NCBI RefSeq assembly: GCF_001280845.1
Contig: NZ_LGHP01000001.1
Span: forward strand, 3,789,330 to 3,853,329
From: Bacillus sp. FJAT-28004
GTDB lineage: Bacteria > Bacillota > Bacilli > Paenibacillales > Paenibacillaceae
Length of the DNA stretch: 64,000 nt
Reading direction: 5' to 3'
The stretch's first letter is position 1. Each line of letters opens with the position of its first letter. The notes below the pieces were generated by a model, which searched no databases, was not told where the DNA came from, and saw only the letters and a list, made by a program, of their open reading frames with translations. Of this stretch, positions 53,812-63,208 are shown piece after piece. The position numbers and the translations under genes are program-made.

Positions 53812-54867
53812 ATGAAAAAAACATTTAGCTTTATGCTTGTGATGATGATCGCGTTGACACTAGTGTTGTCGGCTTGCGGAGCAAAGAAAAATAACGAGGG
53901 CGGCGCGAACGGGAACAAAAATGAAGGTGCTGCTGTTGAGAGTGATGGTACTGGAAAAGGCAAAAAAATTGGTATGGTTACTGACGTTGGCGGCGTCCAC
54001 GATAAATCATTTAACCAAAGCGCATGGGAAGCTCTACAGAAAGTAGCTGCTGAGACTGGTGCGGAGACGAAGTTCTTGGAAAGTAAAGGCGAAGCAGACA
54101 TGGAGCCGAACCTGAACAGCTTTGTTAAAGAAGGATATGACCTTACTTGGGGTATCGGTTTCTTGTTTAATGATGCACTAAGCAAAGTGGCAAAAGAAAA
54201 TCCAGATGCTAAGCTAGCTGTAATTGACAGCGTAATTGAAGCGCCAAACGTTGCTTCCATTACTTTCGCTGAGAACGAAGGCTCTTTCCTTGTTGGTGTT
54301 GTTGCAGGTTTGATGACAAAAACAAATAAAGTTGGATTCGTAGGCGGTATGGAGCTTCCGGTTATCAAGAAATTCGAAGCAGGCTTTAAAGCAGGCGTTG
54401 CTGCGGTTAAACCGGATGTGAAGGTTGAAGTGAACTATGCAGGTGACTTTGGTAAACCTGACCTTGGTAAATTGGCTGCTTCGACAATGTACGATGGCGG
54501 CGCTGATATTATTTTCCACGCTGCAGGCGCAACGGGTAATGGTGTGTTCAATGAAGGTAAAGCACGTAAAGACAATGGTGAAAACGTTTGGGTTATCGGC
54601 GTAGATAAAGACCAATCACTTGAGTTTGGTGATGAAATTACACTAACGTCCATGATGAAGGGCGTTGAGACTGCGGTTCATAAAGTATCCCAAGATCTAA
54701 TCGCTGGAACATGGGCTGGCGGAACAGTACAAGAGCTAGGTTTGAAAGACAACGCTGTAGGCTTGCCAGAAACATCTAAGAAAAACGTTCCAGCTGACGT
54801 TCTTGCTGAAGTAGAGAAATACAAAGCAAAAATCGTTAGCGGCGATATTAAAGTACCTACTGAATAG
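53812..54867 (+). CDS. nupN: BMP-family nucleoside-binding lipoprotein
   Basis: A 351-residue lipoprotein of the BMP/Med family, with signal peptide and lipobox LSAC at Cys22. IGMVTDVGGVHDKSFNQSAWE and GVDKDQ segments carry the conserved nucleoside-binding Asp and Lys. Homologues (PnrA, BmpA, NupN) bind purine nucleosides such as guanosine for import. The frame extends to 53770, but TAGGGGAG is placed for the ATG at 53812. A hairpin separates it from the ATPase gene, which suggests higher expression of the binding protein. Confidence 0.92.
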   Translation: MKKTFSFMLVMMIALTLVLSACGAKKNNEGGANGNKNEGAAVESDGTGKGKKIGMVTDVGGVHDKSFNQSAWEALQKVAAETGAETKFLESKGEADMEPNLNSFVKEGYDLTWGIGFLFNDALSKVAKENPDAKLAVIDSVIEAPNVASITFAENEGSFLVGVVAGLMTKTNKVGFVGGMELPVIKKFEAGFKAGVAAVKPDVKVEVNYAGDFGKPDLGKLAASTMYDGGADIIFHAAGATGNGVFNEGKARKDNGENVWVIGVDKDQSLEFGDEITLTSMMKGVETAVHKVSQDLIAGTWAGGTVQELGLKDNAVGLPETSKKNVPADVLAEVEKYKAKIVSGDIKVPTE

Positions 54868-54923
54868 TTTTCTCCATTCAATGGTATCCTTTGATTGAGG
54901 ATCGTTTGTTGATGAATCAGACA

Positions 54924-54956
54924 AGACCGGCTTCGGCCGGTCTTTGTTCTTTGTTA
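54924..54956 (+). terminator. Intercistronic hairpin after nupN
   Basis: AAGACCGGC and GCCGGTCTT form a stem with a TTCG tetraloop, followed by TGTTCTTTG. The tail is interrupted, so this is probably a partial terminator or a 3' stabiliser within the operon. Confidence 0.75.
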
Positions 54957-55030
54957 GGATAAGAAAGTGCTTTTAATGTAAATATTTTTTATGCTTATTA
55001 TAGCGGTAAATACCGGGGAGATGATGAGGA

Positions 55031-56575
55031 ATGGACCGGAGCTTGACGGCTGTACAGTTAAAGGGAATAACAAAACGGTTTCCCGGGTTGGTAGCTAACG
55101 ATTCCATAAATTTTGAATTAAAGAAAGGTCAGATTCATGCGCTTCTTGGTGAGAATGGCGCAGGTAAATCGACTTTAATGAACATTTTGTTCGGATTGTA
55201 TCAACCGGACGAAGGTGAAATTTGGGTTAATGGCGAGAAAACAGTCATTGAAGGTGCCTCTAAAGCGATTGACCTTGGCATCGGCATGGTACATCAACAT
55301 TTTAAACTCGTACAGCCTTTTACCGTTGCTGAAAATATTGTGCTTGGCAATGAGCCTGTCAAAGGAATGAAAATCGACTACAAGCTCGCTAATGAGAAGG
55401 TTCGGATGATATCTGAACGTTACGGTCTGAATGTAGATCCTCAGGCGCGAATTAAAGATATTACAGTTGGCATGCAACAGCGTGTTGAAATTCTGAAAAC
55501 GTTGTATCGTGGTGCTGAAATCGTTATTTTCGATGAACCGACAGCTGTTTTAACGGTGCAAGAAATAGAGGAGCTAATCGATATCATTCGAAACCTGGCT
55601 GCTGAAGGAAAATCGATTATTATCATTACGCATAAATTGAAAGAAGTAATGGCTCTTGCTGATGCTGTAACCGTTATTAGACGCGGCAAGGTAATCAAGA
55701 CAGTTACCACGGATGAAACAAATGAGCAGCAGCTTGCTGAGTTAATGGTCGGCAGGGACGTATCCTTCGAGGTGAAGAAGACGAAGCGCGAGCCTGGTGA
55801 AATTATTTTATCTGTGGATGGGTTGCAGATGAAGGGTGATCAAGGTAAAAATGTACTGGATGGCACTAGCTTCAATATTCGTGCAGGAGAGATATTTGGT
55901 ATAGCCGGTGTTGATGGCAATGGGCAGAGTGAGCTCATTTATGCCATTACGGGGATGCGCAAGGTCGAAGGCGGCAGTATTAAGCTGAATGGAAAGAATA
56001 TGACTAATAACTCGCCGCGTGAAATTTCGGTTGCGGGAGTAGGACATATACCAGAGGATCGGCATAAGCACGGGCTAGTGCTTGAGTTCTCCGTTAGCGA
56101 AAATATGATTTTGAATACGTACTTTAAGCCCGAATTTGGCCGTTCTTTGTTTATTGATTACAACAGTATGGACAAGCTGGCTGATAAGCTCGTTAATGAG
56201 TTTGATGTTCGCTCATCCGGTATTCATACGCATGCACGCCAGCTGTCTGGAGGCAACCAGCAGAAGGCTATTATTGCTAGGGAACTGCATAAGGACCCGG
56301 ATTTGCTAATTGCGGTGCAGCCAACTCGCGGCCTCGACATCGGCGCGATAGAATTTGTGCATAAGCGTTTAGTACAAGCTCGAAACGAAGGGAAAGCGAT
56401 TTTACTCGTTTCATTTGAGCTTGATGAACTATACGCATTGTCCGATCGGATCGCTGTCATGTATGAAGGCAAGCTAATGGGTGAGGTTGATGCTGAGCAA
56501 AGAGATGATCAGCAGCTTGGACTTATGATGGCTGGTAACAAATTAGCCGTACCTGCATCAGAGGGGAGAGGATAG
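55031..56575 (+). CDS. nupO: Nucleoside ABC transporter, double ATPase (NupO/YufO)
   Basis: A 514-residue tandem ATPase. The first domain has Walker A GENGAGKST (about 41-49), an unusual signature TVGMQQR and Walker B IVIFDEPTAVLT. The second has a degenerate Walker A (GVDGNGQSE), signature LSGGNQQKA and Walker B LLIAVQPTRGLDIG. This asymmetry is typical of the ribose/nucleoside CUT2-like class. The ATG follows GGGGAG by 10 nt. It serves NupN and NupPQ. Confidence 0.93.
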   Translation: MDRSLTAVQLKGITKRFPGLVANDSINFELKKGQIHALLGENGAGKSTLMNILFGLYQPDEGEIWVNGEKTVIEGASKAIDLGIGMVHQHFKLVQPFTVAENIVLGNEPVKGMKIDYKLANEKVRMISERYGLNVDPQARIKDITVGMQQRVEILKTLYRGAEIVIFDEPTAVLTVQEIEELIDIIRNLAAEGKSIIIITHKLKEVMALADAVTVIRRGKVIKTVTTDETNEQQLAELMVGRDVSFEVKKTKREPGEIILSVDGLQMKGDQGKNVLDGTSFNIRAGEIFGIAGVDGNGQSELIYAITGMRKVEGGSIKLNGKNMTNNSPREISVAGVGHIPEDRHKHGLVLEFSVSENMILNTYFKPEFGRSLFIDYNSMDKLADKLVNEFDVRSSGIHTHARQLSGGNQQKAIIARELHKDPDLLIAVQPTRGLDIGAIEFVHKRLVQARNEGKAILLVSFELDELYALSDRIAVMYEGKLMGEVDAEQRDDQQLGLMMAGNKLAVPASEGRG

Positions 56576-56580
56576 CGTAT

Positions 56581-57663
56581 ATGGAAACATTGAAGAAAGT
56601 ATTTAATAAATCGTCTATCCTTGTTCCTATTGTATCGATCATTCTTGGTTTTGTGGTTGGCGCCATTGCCATGCTTGCTGGAGGGTACGACCCCATTCTA
56701 GCGTACTCTTCTTTAATCGATAAGCTGTTCAGCACTCCTTACAATATGGGAGAAGCGGTTCGAGCGATTACACCTTTGATTTTCACAGGTTTAGCCGTTT
56801 CCTTCGCTTTCCGTACCGGTCTTTTCAATATCGGTGTAGAGGGACAATTTGTAATGGGGATGACTGGCGCGACGATCGTAGGCGTGCTGCTTGATTTGCC
56901 TTGGTATATACATGCGCCTCTAGCTGTGGTTACGGGTGCAGTATTCGGTGGCTTATGGGCAGGTATTGCAGGTTACTTAAAAGCGAAGCGCGGAGTAAAT
57001 GAAGTTATTTCATCCATTATGCTGAACTGGATCGCATTATTTCTCTCGAATTTTATCGTTGCAAAGTTTCTTGTTGAGAAAGGCCAGCAGAAATCGATGC
57101 CGATTCATGAATCTGCTATGGTGAAAATAGACTGGCTTATCAAATTGACAGACAACGCTCGTATGCACTGGGGAACGATTGTTGCGCTCATTTGCATCGT
57201 TGTGTTTTATTTCATACTATGGCGTACGAAACAAGGCTATGAGCTGCGTGCTGTCGGGTATAATCCAGATGCAGCGCTATATGCTGGAATGAACGTTAAC
57301 GTAACGATGGTTAAGTCGATGTTTATAAGCGGTGTATTCGCTGGTCTGGGCGGCGTATTTGAAATTTTAGGCGTTTTCGGCAATCAGACGGTTATGGCCG
57401 CTTCTCCTGGATACGGATTCGATGGAATTGCGGTAGCGCTGCTTGGCGGCAACACACCGATTGGTGTGTTCCTTGGCGCAGCTCTATTCGGTGGACTTAG
57501 TTACGGTTCTGCAGGTATGAGCTTTGGTGCAGGTGTTCCTCCTGAGGTCGTACGTATCGTAATCGGCGCCGTTATTTTCTTCGTTGCTTCGCATGGATTG
57601 GTGAAGTGGTTCTTGAAGCCTTTTCTAAATAAACGTGCAAGCAAGCGGAAGGAGGCGGTGTAG
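56581..57663 (+). CDS. nupP: Nucleoside ABC transporter, permease (NupP/YufP)
   Basis: A 360-residue permease with about nine membrane segments, of the BPD_transp_2 family. FRTGLFNIGVEGQFVMG and GYELRAVGYNPDAALYAGMNV are the conserved blocks. A basic cytosolic tail (KRASKRKEAV) ends the protein. It starts 5 bases after nupO, and GAGGGGAGAGG in the nupO end is its ribosome site. Confidence 0.93.
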   Translation: METLKKVFNKSSILVPIVSIILGFVVGAIAMLAGGYDPILAYSSLIDKLFSTPYNMGEAVRAITPLIFTGLAVSFAFRTGLFNIGVEGQFVMGMTGATIVGVLLDLPWYIHAPLAVVTGAVFGGLWAGIAGYLKAKRGVNEVISSIMLNWIALFLSNFIVAKFLVEKGQQKSMPIHESAMVKIDWLIKLTDNARMHWGTIVALICIVVFYFILWRTKQGYELRAVGYNPDAALYAGMNVNVTMVKSMFISGVFAGLGGVFEILGVFGNQTVMAASPGYGFDGIAVALLGGNTPIGVFLGAALFGGLSYGSAGMSFGAGVPPEVVRIVIGAVIFFVASHGLVKWFLKPFLNKRASKRKEAV

Positions 57664-57664
57664 G

Positions 57665-58627
57665 ATGAACGTGCTAGATATCATTGGACAACTTATGAAT
57701 ACAACGCTCGTGTTCTCCACCGCGCTCATTTTTACAGCGCTCGGCGGTATGTACTCTGAGCGTTCAGGAGTTGTTAACATCGGGCTTGAGGGTTTGATGG
57801 TTTCAGGAGCATTCGCTGCGGCAGTTGCTACAGAGTATGCGATACAAGCAGGCCTTGGTAGTGCTTCACCGTGGATTGGGTTTATAGCTGCAGCCATTTA
57901 TGGTACGTTATTCGCTTTATTGCACGCTATTTCAACGATAACATTCCGCGCGGATCAAACCGTCGTTGGTGTCGTTATTAATATTCTATCGCTCGGCTTG
58001 TCGCTTTATTTAACCAAAAGCCTTTATGATGGATCAGGTCAAACGCCGCTTTTGGCAAATGTGTTCCACAAAGTGAAAATACCATTTTTATCAGATATTC
58101 CGTTGATCGGAAAAGCTATTTTCACTGCTTATCCGACGACGTATATTGTTCTAGTCATCGCAGTAGTCAGTTATTTCGTCTTGTTCCACACGCCGTTTGG
58201 CTTACGTCTCCGCGCGGTGGGTGAGCATCCGAGTTCAGCTGATACCGTAGGGATTAGCGTAACGAAATATCGTTATATTGGTGTATTGCTCAGCGGAGCG
58301 CTTGCTGGTCTTGGCGGTGCGACTATTACGTTGACGACGACGAGCAGCTTTGCGCATAATACGATTTCGGGGCAAGGATTTATTGCACTCGCTGCACTTA
58401 TTTTCGGCAAATGGAATCCGCTTGGTGTCGTAGGAGCAGCAATGTTCTTCGGTCTAGCTCAAGCGCTGAGAAGTTTTGCACAGCGCTTTGAATTCTCACA
58501 GCATATCCCAGTTGAGTTTTTCTACATGCTGCCGTATGTTCTAACATTGATCGTGTTGGCAGGAGCTGTCGGTCGTTCAAATGCACCAGCAGCACTTGGT
58601 CAGCCTTACGATCCAGCAAAAAGATAG
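57665..58627 (+). CDS. nupQ: Nucleoside ABC transporter, permease (NupQ/YufQ)
   Basis: A 320-residue second permease with eight or so membrane segments, including ERSGVVNIGLEGLMVSGAF and GLRLRAVGEHPSSADTVGI. The frame opens at 57635 inside nupP, but AAGGAGGCGG precedes the ATG at 57665 by the right distance. It heterodimerises with NupP. A strong terminator ends the operon. Confidence 0.93.
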   Translation: MNVLDIIGQLMNTTLVFSTALIFTALGGMYSERSGVVNIGLEGLMVSGAFAAAVATEYAIQAGLGSASPWIGFIAAAIYGTLFALLHAISTITFRADQTVVGVVINILSLGLSLYLTKSLYDGSGQTPLLANVFHKVKIPFLSDIPLIGKAIFTAYPTTYIVLVIAVVSYFVLFHTPFGLRLRAVGEHPSSADTVGISVTKYRYIGVLLSGALAGLGGATITLTTTSSFAHNTISGQGFIALAALIFGKWNPLGVVGAAMFFGLAQALRSFAQRFEFSQHIPVEFFYMLPYVLTLIVLAGAVGRSNAPAALGQPYDPAKR

Positions 58628-58636
58628 TTAATCATT

Positions 58637-58671
58637 GTCTCTCTCCATCATGGAGAGAGGCTTTTTTTATT
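58637..58671 (+). terminator. Terminator of the nucleoside transporter operon
   Basis: CTCTCTCCA pairs with TGGAGAGAG (loop TCA), followed by GC and eight T-rich bases. Confidence 0.92.
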
Positions 58672-58803
58672 TAATACCAAATATCGGAGTCGATAGTGAC
58701 CGCGTATTTTGTGAAAAAAGGTCCATTTTCGAGGAATGTTAGTGAGATAAAGCTGTCAAAATAAATTATTTTAAATTGCTGCCATAAAAAGGCCTTTAAC
58801 GCA

Positions 58804-58832
58804 TTGACAGTAGCATCTACCGCGTGTAAATT
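58804..58832 (+). promoter_or_regulatory. nadA promoter
   Basis: TTGACA at 58804-58809 and TAAATT at 58827-58832 with a 17-base spacer. The leader then holds TTATCCCTT/AAGGGTAA (about 58853-58880) and GGAATGGG/CCCATCCC (about 58933-58955) as potential hairpins. No clear match to a known NAD repressor box was found. Confidence 0.6.
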
Positions 58833-58976
58833 AAAACTTAATCAAATGAAATTATCCCTTTTGGTTTAAACTAAGGGTAAGCGACTTTCTAAGTTTGTGC
58901 ATCAATTCACAAAGTTCAGCTTGCCGTATAACGGAATGGGTTATAGCCCATCCCTCATAAGAGGAGAGGATCTACT

Positions 58977-59915
58977 GTGGAAGCACTGGCACTGGAACGC
59001 AAGGCGGAGCAAAACCGAGAGTTGCGTGAACGGTTGTTACAGTTGAAGAAAGAACGGAATGCTATCATTTTAGCTCATTATTATCAACGTGATGAAATTC
59101 AAGAGGTAGCCGATTTCCGTGGAGATTCCTTCCTGCTTGCGCAGAAGGCTGCACAAACGGATGCTGAAGTTATTGTTTTTTGCGGTGTTCACTTTATGGG
59201 TGAGAGCGCAAAAATTTTGGCACCAAATAAGACCGTTATCATTCCCGACGAGCGTGCAGGCTGTCCGATGGCCGACATGGTAAGTGTTGATGGCTTACGT
59301 AAGCTGAAAGCGCAGCACCCGAATGCAAAGGTCGTTACTTACATTAACTCGTCTGCTGAAATCAAAGCTGAGACTGATATTTGCTGTACATCGGCAAACG
59401 CAGTTAAAGTGGTAAATTCGGTAGAAGGCGACGAGATCATCTGGGTACCGGACAAAAACCTAGGACACTATGTGCAGCAGAACACAGATAAGAAAATGAT
59501 TATCTGGGAAGGTTACTGCAATACGCACGACATGCTGACGGTTAAAGACGTAGAAGAAATGAAAGCGAAATATCCAAATGCGCAATTTGTTGTGCATCCG
59601 GAATGTCGTCCTGAAGTTGTTGAGCTTGGCGACTTTGTAGGCAGTACAACCGCTATCATTAAATACTGTAAAGAATCAGATTGCCAAGAATTTATCGTGG
59701 GTACAGAAGATGGTACAGGATATCAGCTTCGTTTAGACAGCCCAGGTAAAACTTTTCATTTTGCATCTAAATATTTGGTATGCCCTAACATGAAGGTCAA
59801 TAATTTGAAGAAGCTAGTGAAATGCTTGGAAACAATGCAGCCTCAAATCTATGTACCGCCACATGTTGCAGATCAAGCCCGTTTATCCTTGGAGCGCATG
59901 CTACTCGTGAAGTAG
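58977..59915 (+). CDS. nadA: Quinolinate synthase A
   Basis: A 312-residue [4Fe-4S] enzyme that condenses iminoaspartate with dihydroxyacetone phosphate to quinolinate. AHYYQRDEIQEVADF and the Cys in FCGVHFMGESAKIL, CCTSANAV and VCPNMK give the cluster ligands. It is of the short type, lacking the extra C-terminal segment of the 368-residue B. subtilis enzyme. The start is GTG at 58977, 7 nt from GAGGAGAGG. It leads nadA-nadB-nadC-coaX. Confidence 0.95.
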   Translation: MEALALERKAEQNRELRERLLQLKKERNAIILAHYYQRDEIQEVADFRGDSFLLAQKAAQTDAEVIVFCGVHFMGESAKILAPNKTVIIPDERAGCPMADMVSVDGLRKLKAQHPNAKVVTYINSSAEIKAETDICCTSANAVKVVNSVEGDEIIWVPDKNLGHYVQQNTDKKMIIWEGYCNTHDMLTVKDVEEMKAKYPNAQFVVHPECRPEVVELGDFVGSTTAIIKYCKESDCQEFIVGTEDGTGYQLRLDSPGKTFHFASKYLVCPNMKVNNLKKLVKCLETMQPQIYVPPHVADQARLSLERMLLVK

Positions 59916-59944
59916 TATGCGCTGCTTCTACGCTTGGAGGAGCC

Positions 59945-61561
59945 ATGATGATTCCTAGATATTTAGTCGATGTGCAGTTAAGTGAGCTGCCTGTTATTGA
60001 AAAAGACGTGATTGTAATCGGGGCCGGCATTGCCGGTCTTTTTACCGCTATACGAGCAAGCGAAAACAATTCCGTCCTTATGATTACGAAAAAATCGCTG
60101 CTCGACAGCAATACGCGTTATGCGCAGGGTGGTATCGCTGCGGTTATTTCGGATGAGGATTCACCCGCTTACCATGGACAAGACACCCTCGTAGCGGGCG
60201 CTGGATTATGTTCTAATGAAGCGGTAGATGTACTCGTTCATGAGGGGCCCAAAGGTGTTCGCAGCTTAATCAAGATGGGTACGCAATTCGATTTGGAGAA
60301 TGGTGAGTTTGCGCTTACGAAGGAAGGGGCGCATAGCCAGCGGCGTATTTTGCATGCTAATGGAGATGCTACGGGCTTCGAAATTGTACGAGCACTATCC
60401 GAAACGGCAGTTGCCAATCCAAAGATCGAGGTTTGGGATGACCATTTTGTTATTGATTTGGTCACTCAGGACGGCGAATGCTGCGGTGCAATTGTACAGA
60501 AGCCGAGTGGACAGCGTTTGTTCGTAAAAGGCAAAGCCGTTATTCTAAGCTCAGGCGGGGCTGGTCAGTTATATCGTTATACGACAAATCCTGAGGTTGC
60601 AACAGGAGACGGTATTGCAATGGCTTACCGAGCGGGCGCATACATACAGGATGTGGAGTTTATTCAATTCCATCCAACCTCGCTTTGTTATCCAGGTGCA
60701 CCAAGGTTTTTGATTTCAGAGGCCGTGCGCGGTGAAGGGGCGTATCTTCGTAATATTAAAGGAGAGCGCTTCATGGACCGATATCACGAACAACTGGAAC
60801 TCGCACCTCGGGACGTTGTAGCCAGAGCGATTGTCAGCGAAATGGAAGAAACGAAGTCGACTTTCGTTTATATTGATATCACACATGAATCAGCGGAAAT
60901 GGTGAAGCATCGTTTTCCTACTATATATGAATATTGCTTGAAATACGGTCTGGACTTAACCTCGGATTGGATCCCGGTAGCGCCAGCTATGCATTATATG
61001 ATGGGTGGAGTGAAAACCGATCTAAATGGGGAAACGAATATAAAGCGTTTGTTCGCTTGTGGCGAAGTTTCCTCTACGGGTGTGCATGGGGCTAATCGAC
61101 TGGCGAGCAATTCACTTTCCGAGGCGATTGTTTTTGGCAGAAGAATTGTTAAGCGAATCGACGAGCTTTCGAGCCTTGAAATTCAGCCTAATATTAATAA
61201 TGAAGCAGAACGAAGCAGTACATCCATCCAAGCTGTCGTAGAAAGACGGCTTAAACTGCAAAAAATTATGGTGCGTTACGCAGGCTTGCGCCGCGATGCA
61301 AAGGGTCTTGTGAAAGGTCTTGAGGAATTGAAACGGCAGCTGCCGATCTATCAATCCGTTCTGACTGAACGCGAGGAATACGAATTTGCTAATCTGCTCA
61401 CCTGCGCGTTGCTGACCACGGAAGCTGCACTCTCGCGTGAGGAAAGCCGAGGCGCGCATTATCGAGAAGATTTCCCGGTACGTGATGATGTGATGTGGAA
61501 GAAGCATACGGTATTGCACCGTCTATATGGATTGACGGAGGAGCGAATAGAGGATGTTTGA
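59945..61561 (+). CDS. nadB: L-aspartate oxidase
   Basis: A 538-residue flavoprotein that oxidises L-aspartate to iminoaspartate for NadA. The FAD loop VIVIGAGIAGLFTAIRA is near residue 20 and RYAQGGIAAVIS and HPTSLCYPGAPRFLISEAVRGEGA-type blocks follow. The frame extends into nadA (59822); GGAGGAG lies at 59936-59942, and ATG 59945 or 59948 is the start. It overlaps nadC by 8 bases. Confidence 0.96.
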   Translation: MMIPRYLVDVQLSELPVIEKDVIVIGAGIAGLFTAIRASENNSVLMITKKSLLDSNTRYAQGGIAAVISDEDSPAYHGQDTLVAGAGLCSNEAVDVLVHEGPKGVRSLIKMGTQFDLENGEFALTKEGAHSQRRILHANGDATGFEIVRALSETAVANPKIEVWDDHFVIDLVTQDGECCGAIVQKPSGQRLFVKGKAVILSSGGAGQLYRYTTNPEVATGDGIAMAYRAGAYIQDVEFIQFHPTSLCYPGAPRFLISEAVRGEGAYLRNIKGERFMDRYHEQLELAPRDVVARAIVSEMEETKSTFVYIDITHESAEMVKHRFPTIYEYCLKYGLDLTSDWIPVAPAMHYMMGGVKTDLNGETNIKRLFACGEVSSTGVHGANRLASNSLSEAIVFGRRIVKRIDELSSLEIQPNINNEAERSSTSIQAVVERRLKLQKIMVRYAGLRRDAKGLVKGLEELKRQLPIYQSVLTEREEYEFANLLTCALLTTEAALSREESRGAHYREDFPVRDDVMWKKHTVLHRLYGLTEERIEDV

Positions 61562-62438
61562 ATGGACGGCAGGCGGTTATGATACAGCAGTTCGCGAGCA
61601 AATTCGCAGCTGGCTTGCAGAGGATATAGGCAGTGGAGATATTACAACAGAGACGACGATTCCTAGAGACTCGCGTTCCAAAGCTGTTATACATGTAAAG
61701 GAAAGCGGTATAATAGCAGGGCTTCCGATTGCGAAGCTTGTATTTGAGGTTGTAGATTCGTCGCTTGTATTTGATTCAAAGGTACAGGATGGCGAGCAAG
61801 TAAATAAGGGAACTATCATTGCTACCGTAGAGGGTAGTACGCATAGCTTGTTAATTGGTGAGCGGCTGGCGCTTAACTTAATGCAAAGGCTGTCTGGCAT
61901 TGCGACCAAGACACGCTCTTTCATCGATGCGCTGGAGGGACTGCCGGTTCGACTTGTCGATACTCGCAAAACGACGCCAGGTCACCGAATGCTGGAGAAG
62001 TATGCGGTACGGGTAGGCGGCGGCGCTAATCATCGGTTCGGTTTATACGATGCAGTCATGATTAAGGATAACCATATCAAAGGTTCTGGCGGCATTCGTG
62101 CTGCGGTTGAAGCTGCACGTCGTAAAATTCCACATACGATGAAAATTGAAGTGGAGACGGAATCATTAGAGCAAGTGGACGAAGCGCTTGCTTGCGGAGC
62201 AGACATCATTATGCTGGACAATATGTCAACTGACATGATGAAGACTTCTGTGGCTCGAATCAAAGCGGCTTCTCCTCATGTAATCGTAGAAGCATCTGGC
62301 GGTGTATCTTTAGAAACCGTTAAGGGTATCGCGGCTTGTGGCGTCGATGTCATTTCCGTAGGTGGATTGACTTATTCATTCCATGCGCTTGATATTAGCT
62401 TAGATTTGAATGAGAAGAAGGGTGGGGAATCTCTTTGA
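61554..62438 (+). CDS. nadC: Nicotinate-nucleotide pyrophosphorylase (QPRTase)
   Basis: A 294-residue enzyme converting quinolinate and PRPP to nicotinate mononucleotide. [16 protein letters not shown], the [20 protein letters not shown] block and [21 protein letters not shown] are diagnostic. The ATG lies within the nadB end (8-base overlap) and its stop overlaps the coaX start by 4 bases. Confidence 0.97.
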   Translation: MFEWTAGGYDTAVREQIRSWLAEDIGSGDITTETTIPRDSRSKAVIHVKESGIIAGLPIAKLVFEVVDSSLVFDSKVQDGEQVNKGTIIATVEGSTHSLLIGERLALNLMQRLSGIATKTRSFIDALEGLPVRLVDTRKTTPGHRMLEKYAVRVGGGANHRFGLYDAVMIKDNHIKGSGGIRAAVEAARRKIPHTMKIEVETESLEQVDEALACGADIIMLDNMSTDMMKTSVARIKAASPHVIVEASGGVSLETVKGIAACGVDVISVGGLTYSFHALDISLDLNEKKGGESL

Positions 62439-63208
62439 TCCTCGTCATTGATGTTGGAAATACGAATATAGTGCTTGGCATATACAAAGGAAAAGAGCTT
62501 TTGCACCATTGGCGGCTGAGCACGAATCGTTCTGCGACAGTTGATGAATATGGCATTAATATTCATAATCTGTTTCATTATGCTGGCGTGAAGTTAGATC
62601 AGATGGAAGGCGTCATTATTTCATCGGTAGTGCCCCCTTTGATGCGGACACTCGAGCAGCTTTGTCTCAAATATTTGCGTAAAATTCCTCTAGTCGTAGG
62701 ACCGGGCGTCAAAACGGGATTAAACATCCGTTATGAGAATCCGCGTGAGGTTGGAGCTGACCGGATCGTCAATTCGGTAGCGGGCATCGTAAAATACGGT
62801 TCACCGCTTATTGTTGTTGATTTCGGAACGGCGACAACCTTTGACTATATTGATGAAGGCGGCAACTACTTGGGCGGAGCCATTGTGCCGGGAATCGGAA
62901 TTTCTACTGAGGCGCTTTATCAGCGCGCCGCTAAGCTGCCGCGTATTGAGCTCGTGAAGCCGAAGAGCGTCATTGGCCGCAATCCTGTGACGTCGATGCA
63001 GGCTGGTATTATTTTTGGATACGCAGGGCAGGTTGACGGTATTGTAAAACGTATTCGTACAGAATTCGGCGTCACACCGCGCGTTATCGCGACCGGTGGT
63101 TTAGCTGAGTTAATCGCTGCTGAATCGGAAACGATAGAAGAGGTTGATCCGCTGCTGACACTTGAAGGCCTCAGAATTATATATGAACGCAATCAGGAGG
63201 GATTATGA
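62435..63208 (+). CDS. coaX: Type III pantothenate kinase
   Basis: A 257-residue ASKHA-fold kinase for the first step of coenzyme A synthesis. The nucleotide loop [12 protein letters not shown] is at 5-16; GADRIVN and [11 protein letters not shown] carry the catalytic and binding residues. The start is TTG at 62435, overlapping the nadC stop, with GGGTGGGG upstream. In B. subtilis coaX follows ftsH; here nupN-Q and nadABC lie between. Confidence 0.96.
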   Translation: MILVIDVGNTNIVLGIYKGKELLHHWRLSTNRSATVDEYGINIHNLFHYAGVKLDQMEGVIISSVVPPLMRTLEQLCLKYLRKIPLVVGPGVKTGLNIRYENPREVGADRIVNSVAGIVKYGSPLIVVDFGTATTFDYIDEGGNYLGGAIVPGIGISTEALYQRAAKLPRIELVKPKSVIGRNPVTSMQAGIIFGYAGQVDGIVKRIRTEFGVTPRVIATGGLAELIAAESETIEEVDPLLTLEGLRIIYERNQEGL

